Shown here piece after piece: positions 1-6,582 of a stretch of DNA of 11,377 nucleotides (position 1 is the first letter of the stretch; the number at the start of each line of letters is the position of its first letter). The notes beneath the pieces were generated by a model. The model saw only the letters and a program-made list of their open reading frames with translations. It searched no databases and was not told where the DNA came from. The translations under genes were made by a program, and so were the position numbers. The stretch covers positions 1 through 11,377 of the forward strand of contig JBCCWR010000075.1 in the NCBI GenBank assembly GCA_039193385.1, given 5' to 3'. This DNA is from JBCCWR01 sp039193385. GTDB lineage: Bacteria > Verrucomicrobiota > Verrucomicrobiia > Methylacidiphilales > JBCCWR01.

Positions 1-31
1 AACAATGCTAACCGTTGCAGGAGGTCATTGT

Positions 32-157
32 GGTATTCACTATCATAAAGTTCGTGATGACTTATTAGAGTATAGAGATTTTCTCATTTCTTTAAGATCT
101 TATGCGAAAATCTCTATACTCTAATAAGTCATCACGAACTTTATGATAGTGAATACC
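32..157. repeat. Perfect 52-bp inverted repeat with 22-nt loop
   Basis: Arm 32-83 is the exact reverse complement of arm 106-157, with no mismatch, separated by a 22-nt spacer at 84-105. The match ends sharply at both outer ends (31 does not pair with 158) and at the loop (84 does not pair with 105). The right arm is the last coding part of the ArnT-like glycosyltransferase, whose stop codon lies in the loop. The left arm therefore carries the same codons on the plus strand, where a short open frame (5-124, 39 codons) repeats the peptide HYHKVRDDLLEYRDF. Transcribed from either side it would form a very stable hairpin and could end transcription. It may be a fold-back duplication, the meeting point of two tail-to-tail paralogues, or an assembly or amplification chimera near a contig end. 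Confidence 0.95.
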
Positions 158-1249
158 TGATAAAACAACACATGGGACAAGAACAACCAAAGCACCTACT
201 AATAGTAAAGCCTTACGCTTATAAAATTTTTGTATAAATTGCAGAATGACATATGCCCCCCATAAACTGAAAAGAGGAAGAATAGGAAAAATATAACGAT
301 GCGTGTGCCCAGTCAGGCAACTGACTATCACAAAAAATCCCAGTAAAACCACTAGCAACTCACTCTGATTGGCCTTAGCTCTATATTCTTTACTTAAAAA
401 ATGCCGAATAATTCCCCAGTATGCTAGAAGAGCAAAAGCACACCACTTGATAGAAATCCATATCACATAAGTCGCTAGGCCAAAATTCACTTTACGGCTT
501 ATCAACATCTTAGACTCATGCTGAATATAAGTTTTGTAATACAGATCTCCAAATCTCACAGACTGCACTACAGGCCATATGGCATAAATGATTAAGCCCA
601 ATATTAAAGCCACAGGCAACTGCCAACAAATGAGTCTTTTACGCTCTTCTTTATAAAACAACCTGCTTACTAAAATGAGTAACCAGAAGAGAAATGTTAT
701 CGGGGTCTTTTGCCAAGCACCTATGCCAGCTACCAAGCCAACAATAAGCCACCAGTGCGCATGACGCCTTGTAAAATCTGCAACATAGTAAAGCAAAACC
801 GACCAAAATGCCATTCCAGCATCTAAGACGCCAATGCGTGCATATTCGAGAAATGGCCCATACAATAGCAAGAAGACTGCAGCTATAATGCCGACATAAC
901 GCTTATCCTTTTCCGGAAAAAGCCGGCGTGCTAACAACATCGTCAGCATCAATGTCAGTATGGCATAAATTACGGACCAAAAACGTACGGCAAATTCCTC
1001 ATCAGGTATGACCTTTAATGCCAAAGCCGTTAGCCAATATTGTAATGGAGGCTTATTAAATACAGGTTCGAAATTCAGATGTACAACCCACCAATCGCCT
1101 GTTGCTAAAAATTCACGCGAACGCTCTGCTGCTAATAGCTCATCATTATATGCGATAATGCCATTACCAAGACCATTAAAAAGAACCATGCCTGCCAAAA
1201 ACAAAAACAGGACTTCTAATTTACTAAATACCCCAAAAGTGCGCATCAT
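92..1249 (-). CDS. ArnT/PMT-like membrane glycosyltransferase, probably 3'-truncated
   Basis: Polytopic inner-membrane protein of the dolichyl-phosphate-mannosyltransferase / ArnT type (GT-C fold). Such enzymes move a sugar from a polyprenyl-phosphate carrier to lipid A, protein or another acceptor on the periplasmic side. Counting from a GTG at 1252, there is an N-terminal membrane segment at about residues 12-34, then the catalytic-type acidic pair D37-E38 in the first outer loop. The family motif F-x-KPPLxYW lies at 65-73, followed by about nine further hydrophobic segments, and HRYIFPILPLF near 310-320 matches the late Y-x-x-P motif. The protein is about 385 residues and stops some 20 residues after the last membrane segment. 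Family members usually reach 450-550 residues with a soluble C-terminal domain, so truncation at the inverted repeat is likely. The start is GTG 1252, ATG 1249 or ATG 1246. All overlap or abut the stop of the upstream kinase gene (TGATG), implying translational coupling. The acceptor substrate is unknown. Confidence 0.8.
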   Translation of the reverse strand: MMRTFGVFSKLEVLFLFLAGMVLFNGLGNGIIAYNDELLAAERSREFLATGDWWVVHLNFEPVFNKPPLQYWLTALALKVIPDEEFAVRFWSVIYAILTLMLTMLLARRLFPEKDKRYVGIIAAVFLLLYGPFLEYARIGVLDAGMAFWSVLLYYVADFTRRHAHWWLIVGLVAGIGAWQKTPITFLFWLLILVSRLFYKEERKRLICWQLPVALILGLIIYAIWPVVQSVRFGDLYYKTYIQHESKMLISRKVNFGLATYVIWISIKWCAFALLAYWGIIRHFLSKEYRAKANQSELLVVLLGFFVIVSCLTGHTHRYIFPILPLFSLWGAYVILQFIQKFYKRKALLLVGALVVLVPCVVLSGIHYHKVRDDLLEYRDFRIRS

Positions 1250-2697
1250 CACTTCATCAGAAGATTCTCAGCTTGATCTCTTAGCTGCTCAATCTTGTCC
1301 ATAGCACGTAACGCCACACTTGCAGGATTTCCCTCACCATGAATACGAATAAGCATGTCCTTATCGGCAAAGAAATCGATAACAGGCCTAGTTTTAGAGT
1401 GATATGTTTGTAAGCGGGCGCGAATAGCATCCGGTTGGTCATCCGAACGCTGGTAAAGCTCTCCACAGCATGTATCACAACGTCCTACCAATTTCGGAGG
1501 GGCAAATTCTTTATGATAAGACTTCTGACATTTCTTACACGTAAGTCGACCCGATAATCGGCGCACGATTTCCTCATCACTTACATCAATCTGTAATGCC
1601 GCGCGTAACTCACGGCCTCGCTCACGCATCATTAGCATAAGTGATTGCGCCTGAGGCAGTGTACGTGGGTAGCCATCTAAAATGACTCCATTCGCTGTTT
1701 CCTTATGGGCTAAACGTTCACGAACCATTTCCTCAACCAAAGCATCTGGTACTAATTGGCCACGGTCAATATACCCGCGAGCTGTTCTCCCTAGTTGCGT
1801 ATCCTTATCAAAATGTTCACGAAACAAGGCTCCAGTTGAAATATGAACCAAGCCCGTCTTTTTCTGTAAAATCTCTGCTTGTGTACCTTTGCCTGAACCA
1901 GGCCCACCCAACAGAACCAGATCCATAGCATCATCCGAACGCCAAGTATGTCCTTCAGTAAAACCAAGTGGTGTTGCCCTCTTACTCAAGATTAAATCCA
2001 TCTCTTCTTGGCTCACTTGCACAGATTCGTTGGATAAAAAACGACTCAGAAGACTCTCGAGATTCTTATGCACTTCACTCACCGACATAGAGGCGTCCAA
2101 TGTAAGCAGTTTTTGCTCTGTAATATAAAAATTGACTAATGGAATAACTAAACGGTAATACGTCTTAAGCCGCATAGAAATAACTTCAGGGCTGTCATGT
2201 TCACGTATGGTCAAAGCATCACCACACAAATTACACTTCGCCCTTTCTCGAGGTGGATTGTAATTTGCATGGTACACACGTGAGCAACCTCCACAGATAA
2301 GGCGCTCCGTCACACGGTCTTTAACTGCATCATCAGGAGCATTTAGATAAATGATTGCATGCAACTTACGGCCATATGAATCCAGCATCTTAGCCAAAGC
2401 ATCTGCCTGATACTCATTACCAGGAAAACCATCAAAAACTACCCCGCGTTCTGCCGGCACTTGTGAAAGCCATTCATCCATCATGGACTGCACCACTTCA
2501 TCTGGAACCAGTTCACCCTGGTCCATGTAAGACTTAGCCAGTTTACCTAACTCAGTCGAACGACGCAGGTGACTCCTAAACCAATCTCCTGGCGACGCGT
2601 GTTCTAATCCATGTTCATCTGCCAACAAATCTGCCTGGGTGCTTTTTCCAGAACCTGGCGGGCCAATGAGTGCGATGTTAATTGCAGTGTATTTCAA
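1249..2697 (-). CDS. adk: Tandem (double-domain) adenylate kinase
   Basis: Two complete adenylate kinase domains are fused in one chain, whereas bacterial Adk is normally a single domain of about 215 residues. The enzyme interconverts ATP + AMP and 2 ADP in the cytoplasm. Numbering is from an upstream GTG at 2727. Domain 1 (about 16-230) has P-loop GPPGSGKST at 22-30 and a Cys4 zinc lid (C145, C148, C165, C168). Its AMP site is altered: SPGDWFR replaces the usual STGDxxR, and DGFPG at 99-103 has Gly where the AMP-binding Arg of DGFPRT belongs. Domain 2 (about 268-490) has P-loop GGPGSGKGT at 274-282, STGALFR, an intact DGYPRT at 351-356, a Cys4 lid (C397, C400, C417, C420) and RSDD with RLQTYH. 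The preferred start is TTG at 2697: it follows GGAAGGA at a good distance and places the P-loop at the usual depth. GTG 2727, preceded by GAGG only four bases away, would add ten residues. The stop overlaps the glycosyltransferase start. Confidence 0.9.
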   Translation of the reverse strand: MKYTAINIALIGPPGSGKSTQADLLADEHGLEHASPGDWFRSHLRRSTELGKLAKSYMDQGELVPDEVVQSMMDEWLSQVPAERGVVFDGFPGNEYQADALAKMLDSYGRKLHAIIYLNAPDDAVKDRVTERLICGGCSRVYHANYNPPRERAKCNLCGDALTIREHDSPEVISMRLKTYYRLVIPLVNFYITEQKLLTLDASMSVSEVHKNLESLLSRFLSNESVQVSQEEMDLILSKRATPLGFTEGHTWRSDDAMDLVLLGGPGSGKGTQAEILQKKTGLVHISTGALFREHFDKDTQLGRTARGYIDRGQLVPDALVEEMVRERLAHKETANGVILDGYPRTLPQAQSLMLMMRERGRELRAALQIDVSDEEIVRRLSGRLTCKKCQKSYHKEFAPPKLVGRCDTCCGELYQRSDDQPDAIRARLQTYHSKTRPVIDFFADKDMLIRIHGEGNPASVALRAMDKIEQLRDQAENLLMK

Positions 2698-2727
2698 ACT
2701 AAATCCTTCCGTGTGGAGCTGATACAC

Positions 2728-2815
2728 AAAACCTCAACAAAATCATATATAGACGAAACCTAAATTTTGGGTACCTCATTCTTGCGTAAATCTCTAAGCG
2801 ATATATTTTCCATAT
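2728..2815. promoter_or_regulatory. Divergent intergenic region between the kinase and IclR genes
   Basis: This 88-bp AT-rich gap separates two divergent genes, so it should hold the promoters of the kinase/glycosyltransferase operon and of the IclR gene. The only local structure I see is the 10-bp palindrome CCATATATGG at 2810-2819, which overlaps the ATG of the IclR gene, and a related ATATAT run near 2745-2751. No -35/-10 pair with good spacing was found in either direction. The role as a promoter is inferred from gene layout, not from a matched motif. Confidence 0.4.
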
Positions 2816-3598
2816 ATGGTATTTATCAAACAACAGCAGGATGATAGTGACCCAGCGCCTGCCTTAACCCGCGGACTAGACATACTACAGATTCTTGAAG
2901 AACAAGGGGCCTGTTCGCTGGAATTTCTTACCCAAGAAACAGGCTGGCCCAAATCATCTATAGCTCGACTCATGACGAGCATGGAAAACTATGGTGCCGT
3001 CATTCGCGATCCATCAAGCAAAGCGTATCAATCACTATACCGCCTAGTGCCTACTACCGCTGAAGAAACCGTCTTGAGGGAATTATTTCGTGAACGTTTG
3101 CAGGAGCTTGCTGAAATGAGTCAACTAAGTACTGAATTCTACCTCTTTGAAAATAGTAAACTTCTACTTAAAGAAATTTTTGAACCAACCAATCCAGTTA
3201 TTCGCATTAATTATCAGCCTGGGGCTGTATACGAACTTCAGGATGTTGAGGCAGTTGCCCTTATAGTTCTAACCTTTGGACTGCAAGAGAATAACTGGCC
3301 AGCCGGTCCTTTAAACTGCTGGGAAGAAGGACGACAGAAGAAAATCACAGGTCGTCGCCTTATGGAAAATGTCAGACTCGCACGACAAGAAGAAATAGCT
3401 ATTGATTCAGAATTTAATAATGTCGGCATCCGTCGTTTCGCTGCACCTGTCTTTTCCAGCAAACACAATCTAGCTTGCGTCATCTCTCTGGCACAAACAT
3501 GGACACCTTACGCTTATAAAGATATGCAAAATATTTCCCAATGCCTGAAAAACTGTTCTTTAGAACTTTCTGAAATTCTAGCAAAACGCGGACTGTAG
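2816..3598 (+). CDS. IclR-family transcriptional regulator
   Basis: A 260-residue cytoplasmic DNA-binding regulator of normal IclR length. Residues about 17-75 form the winged helix-turn-helix: LTRGLDILQIL opens it, GWPKSSIARL at 43-52 matches the recognition-helix signature (usually GLPKSTVxRL), and YGAVIRD leads into the wing. Residues about 80-255 correspond to the GAF-like effector domain, with GIRRFAAPVF near 204-213 matching the conserved G-x-R-x-x-A-A-P-V-F segment. The ligand cannot be inferred. The gene is divergent from the kinase gene, so it may control its neighbour or itself. Translation starts at ATG 2816, with no clear Shine-Dalgarno sequence and with the start codon inside the palindrome CCATATATGG. 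Its link to the carotenoid genes 1.4 kb away is only positional. Confidence 0.88.
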   Translation: MVFIKQQQDDSDPAPALTRGLDILQILEEQGACSLEFLTQETGWPKSSIARLMTSMENYGAVIRDPSSKAYQSLYRLVPTTAEETVLRELFRERLQELAEMSQLSTEFYLFENSKLLLKEIFEPTNPVIRINYQPGAVYELQDVEAVALIVLTFGLQENNWPAGPLNCWEEGRQKKITGRRLMENVRLARQEEIAIDSEFNNVGIRRFAAPVFSSKHNLACVISLAQTWTPYAYKDMQNISQCLKNCSLELSEILAKRGL

Positions 3599-3762
3599 AT
3601 TTACGTCCACTCTCAACCTTCTAAACTTTCAATATTGAGAGATTAACCACAGAATTCCATTTCTTAGATTATTTTTTTGAATATCACCCAAAGACGATGC
3701 GTCCATAATTTTGCTTTTCGTAAACTACTTTTGCGAGATGCAACCTAACAAAAGGAAAAATA
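3599..3762. other. Intergenic gap, no gene seen
   Basis: This 164-bp AT-rich gap lies between two same-strand genes. It holds a weak imperfectly placed inverted repeat, CTCTCAA at 3610-3616 and TTGAGAG at 3635-3641 with an 18-nt loop. That is too weak and T-poor to call a terminator. A clear ribosome binding site, AAAGGA at 3751-3756, lies six bases before the response regulator ATG. The length suggests the response regulator has its own promoter, but no convincing -35/-10 pair is visible. Confidence 0.4.
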
Positions 3763-4146
3763 ATGAGACGCCCAAAGCTTTTAATATTAGATGACAACGA
3801 AATTCTAGCACAAGTGCTGTGCCGCCTGGCTAAACTATGTGAATGGGATGCCACATTCATTACAAAACCTCAAGAGGCTATTGAATTATTGCTCAATGAA
3901 GAATTTGACTGCTTTCTAACAGATCAGCAGATGCCCGAAAAAAACGGGATAGATGTTATCCGTGCGCTAAGAAAATTAGGCAATAACACACCTGCTCTCT
4001 TAATGTCAGGGTGTGACATCACTTTAACATCTCAACAAACCTTAGAACTTCAAATCATAGCTTTCCTCAAGAAACCATTTACTAAAAAATCCCTTAAATC
4101 TTATCTTATGCAAAGTAAGACCAAAGGACTCGCATTAGCTGCATAA
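3763..4146 (+). CDS. Single-domain response regulator (CheY-like receiver)
   Basis: A 127-residue stand-alone receiver domain with no output domain. The phosphorylation site is complete: acidic pair D10-D11, phosphoacceptor D54 in FLTDQQMPEKNG, the switch Ser S82 in LMSG, and the conserved Lys K104 in FLKKPF. It should therefore be phosphorylated by a histidine kinase or phosphotransfer protein encoded elsewhere, and act by protein-protein contact. No kinase gene lies in the window. The start at ATG 3763 is supported by AAAGGA six bases upstream. The gene converges on the DUF2071 gene, with 77 bp between the two stops. Confidence 0.9.
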   Translation: MRRPKLLILDDNEILAQVLCRLAKLCEWDATFITKPQEAIELLLNEEFDCFLTDQQMPEKNGIDVIRALRKLGNNTPALLMSGCDITLTSQQTLELQIIAFLKKPFTKKSLKSYLMQSKTKGLALAA

Positions 4147-4223
4147 TCATGTAAAATTCATTGTGCAGATTGTCATAGGCAAAATATAAATCGTATATCG
4201 GAAATTCATTAGTTTGACCCGCA

Positions 4224-4988
4224 CTAAGCTAGAACCTGTTTCATGGGATAGATTTTTACATTAGCACCAGATGAATAGCATTGGTGAGCAGGTGTTCCTT
4301 GAGCATCGTCGAATCCTGCTTGATGCATAGGTAGAGTTGAATAATCATCCAGCTTTGTCATCTTGTAAAGATAGGGCTTATGAGAAACTTGCCCGCGAAG
4401 AAGTCTTTTTGCGTTTTCAATCCACGCATATAGATAATAGCGTTCTAGCAGAAAAAATTCGAGCGTTTCTGGCTCAGCTTCTTTTTCTTCATCAATACCT
4501 GCGTAGACGTAAGACGCCTTATGTTGCTGACCCTTTCGTCGGCAATTGTAATGGATAACACTTGCTTCCATCTCTCTAAAAAGCTGCGATGACATACTGG
4601 CGTATTGGTATGGTAAGTGGAATAAAGTTTGTGCAGCCTTTACCGCTATAGGTTGATCGCAATCCAAAGAATAAAACCACACGCCGGGAATGCCATTATC
4701 ATCATACACGTACGTTCTGACATTTAATTCATGAAACCAGGAAAGCCAAGGTACAGGTGGACAAAAAACAGGACGAACATTTTTCATGAAAAAGGGAACC
4801 ACACCTAACCAAGCCGAACCACCATAAGTATCAACATAGAGCCCAGGCGGTAGAGTGCGTTGAATTTGTTCCGGAGAGATTTTCCAATGAAGAAACAAAA
4901 GAGAATCCCAGCGCTGCTTCATCACAACAGGAGTGCCACGTTCTGGAAAGCGCGCTGCTAATCTTTTATCGAGAGACGGCTGAATCAC
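4224..4988 (-). CDS. DUF2071 (YqjF-like) protein
   Basis: A 254-residue protein of the DUF2071/YqjF family, which belongs to the acetoacetate decarboxylase-like beta-barrel group and has no established function. Family hallmarks are visible: QRWDSLLFLHW at 25-35, LPPGLYVDTYGGSAWLGVVP at 46-65, FHELNVRTYV at 85-94 and GVWFYSLD at 102-109. There is no signal peptide or membrane segment, so it is probably cytoplasmic. The start is GTG 4988, with no good Shine-Dalgarno sequence. ATG 4922 (residue 23) would cut into the start of the domain and is also unsupported. It lies only 29 bp after the crtN-like gene on the same strand, so it is probably the last gene of the carotenoid operon. A role in pigment formation or in handling a pathway by-product is inference only. 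Confidence 0.8.
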   Translation of the reverse strand: MIQPSLDKRLAARFPERGTPVVMKQRWDSLLFLHWKISPEQIQRTLPPGLYVDTYGGSAWLGVVPFFMKNVRPVFCPPVPWLSWFHELNVRTYVYDDNGIPGVWFYSLDCDQPIAVKAAQTLFHLPYQYASMSSQLFREMEASVIHYNCRRKGQQHKASYVYAGIDEEKEAEPETLEFFLLERYYLYAWIENAKRLLRGQVSHKPYLYKMTKLDDYSTLPMHQAGFDDAQGTPAHQCYSSGANVKIYPMKQVLA

Positions 4989-5017
4989 ATACTAAATATA
5001 CAGCTAAAAGAAAACTG

Positions 5018-6541
5018 TCACACAGTGCTTTGAAACTTACGCCCATCTCTTTTGAGAATAAGTTCTGATGAGATACGAGCCGACTCAAGAATGGTGGGCA
5101 GACCAGACCCAGGATGCGTCCCCCCTCCTACAAGATAACAGTTATCAAATTCTTCAAACCTATTATGCGGACGGAAGAGCAGCATTTGACCTATGTTGTG
5201 AGCAAGGTTAAAAGTTGCTCCAAGATGAACATGATATTTACTTTCCCAATCACTGGGTGTGATCACTTTTTCATCAAGAATATGCTGACGTAAACCTGGC
5301 ATATTACCACGCTCCTCAGCAATGCTCAGGATCTTATCACGGTATTCCGGTGCTTCTTTTTCCCAATCAATTTCTGATGCATTGTTTGGTAGAGGAGCCA
5401 GAATATAAACCGCAGATTTTCCATCTGGCGCTAATGTCGGATCTGTGACACAAGCATTTTGAATATAAATGGAAGGATCATCGGACAGAATTTGTGTTGT
5501 AGCAATCTCCGTAATGTTCTTTTTATAATCACGCGCAAAAAGAATATTGTGGTGCGGTGTTTCGTAGCGTTTATCAACATTGAGATAAAGCATAAAGGTC
5601 GAGCAGGAATACTTTTTCTTCTTCAATTGATCAGGGCTCCAGCGAGAAAGATATTGAGGATCGACTAACTTATGCATGGCGTGAGCAAAATCCGCATTCA
5701 TAACGACATAATCCGTATCGATTTTATCCCCGCTCTCCAGTTCAACGCCAACAGCTTTCTTATTTTTAATGAGAATGCGCTTCACTCCATTATTCAGATG
5801 AATGTTCGCTCCCATTTTTTCGGCACAACGCGCCATACTGTTGGAAATCTGGTTTAGACCACCTATAGGATGCCAAACTCCTCCGCTATGCTCAAGATGC
5901 GGAATGAGACTGAAGATTCCTGGACACTCCCATGGAGACATGCCGAGATATTTTGCCTGGAAAGTAAAACAAATTTTTAATTCATCTTCTTTGAAATATC
6001 GGCCCAAATGATTAAACAAACTGGTATGAGCATCGAGAAAAGGAAGTGCTTTGAAAATATTAGGTGTTAGTAGATCAAAGAAAGATTCATAAGGGGCTTT
6101 CAAGCATGGTGCGAGATGTTCGAACTTCTTTTTCTCATGCTTCAAGAAATTTTTGTAACCTGCCTTGTTACCTGGAAAGAGTTGATCAATCTGATTAGCT
6201 GTTGATTCCGTATCAAGGCGCGAAGGGAAAAAATCACGCCCATCTCCAAGACGAAGTCGATACATGGGGTCTATTTCACGAAGATCAAGATGATCTTCTA
6301 TTTTTAGCGAAGACAAATTGAACACTTCTTCTAAGGCTTCTTTCATCATGAGAAAAGTAGGGCCTATATCAAAAGTAAAGTCTCCCTGTTTGAGAGCACC
6401 ATTGCGACCTCCAATGTAAGGCTGTTTCTCAAAAACTTCTACTTGGTAACCATGTGATGCCAGTAGCATTGCTGCAGCAGTTCCTCCCGGACCTGTTCCT
6501 ATAACAGCAATTTTTTTGTTCGAATTAATGGGCGCAATCAT
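5018..6541 (-). CDS. crtN: CrtN-like C30 carotenoid desaturase
   Basis: A 507-residue FAD-dependent desaturase of the CrtI/CrtN family, close to the length of staphylococcal CrtN (about 500). It should introduce conjugated double bases into a C30 precursor such as 4,4'-diapophytoene, at the inner membrane; that is, it builds the conjugated double bonds. The FAD-binding G-x-G-x-x-G lies at 15-20 (IGTGPGG), followed by the acidic strand end VFEKQPYIGGR and FTFDIGPTFLMM. Mid-protein, FQAKYLGMSPWECPGIFSLIP resembles the CrtN segment. The C-terminal FAD signature YLVGGGTHPGSGLP starts at 469. The start at ATG 6541 is supported by GAAGGA nine bases upstream. It is 41 bp downstream of the crtP-like gene. 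Assignment as desaturase rather than oxidase rests on the better match of its neighbour to CrtP; the substrate (C30 versus C40) is inferred from the whole cluster. Confidence 0.82.
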   Translation of the reverse strand: MIAPINSNKKIAVIGTGPGGTAAAMLLASHGYQVEVFEKQPYIGGRNGALKQGDFTFDIGPTFLMMKEALEEVFNLSSLKIEDHLDLREIDPMYRLRLGDGRDFFPSRLDTESTANQIDQLFPGNKAGYKNFLKHEKKKFEHLAPCLKAPYESFFDLLTPNIFKALPFLDAHTSLFNHLGRYFKEDELKICFTFQAKYLGMSPWECPGIFSLIPHLEHSGGVWHPIGGLNQISNSMARCAEKMGANIHLNNGVKRILIKNKKAVGVELESGDKIDTDYVVMNADFAHAMHKLVDPQYLSRWSPDQLKKKKYSCSTFMLYLNVDKRYETPHHNILFARDYKKNITEIATTQILSDDPSIYIQNACVTDPTLAPDGKSAVYILAPLPNNASEIDWEKEAPEYRDKILSIAEERGNMPGLRQHILDEKVITPSDWESKYHVHLGATFNLAHNIGQMLLFRPHNRFEEFDNCYLVGGGTHPGSGLPTILESARISSELILKRDGRKFQSTV

Positions 6542-6582
6542 TGTTCTTATTCCTTCAAATATCCATGTATCTTAGTTCGTGC

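Noticed and set aside
5..124. Short plus-strand open frame of 39 codons through the inverted repeat, ending in a tail like that of the ArnT-like protein
   Set aside because: Its similarity comes only from the repeat arm; the part before the arm does not resemble the glycosyltransferase. It could be the tail of a paralogue, but this cannot be shown from 31 bases.
1008..1304. Plus-strand frame of 98 codons opposite the glycosyltransferase and kinase genes
   Set aside because: It lies antisense to two well-supported genes, has no family features and no ribosome site I could support.
210..3520. A 15-base match (CCTTACGCTTATAAA) near 212 and near 3507
   Set aside because: It is a single short match inside two unrelated coding regions, near what chance allows in 11 kb.
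3610..3641. Possible terminator hairpin after the IclR gene
   Set aside because: Only a 7-bp AT-containing stem with an 18-nt loop and no T-run.
4147..4223. Expected bidirectional terminator between convergent genes
   Set aside because: I looked for a GC-rich stem with flanking A/T runs and found none.
4337..4558. Plus-strand frame inside the DUF2071 gene
   Set aside because: Antisense shadow of a gene with clear family motifs.
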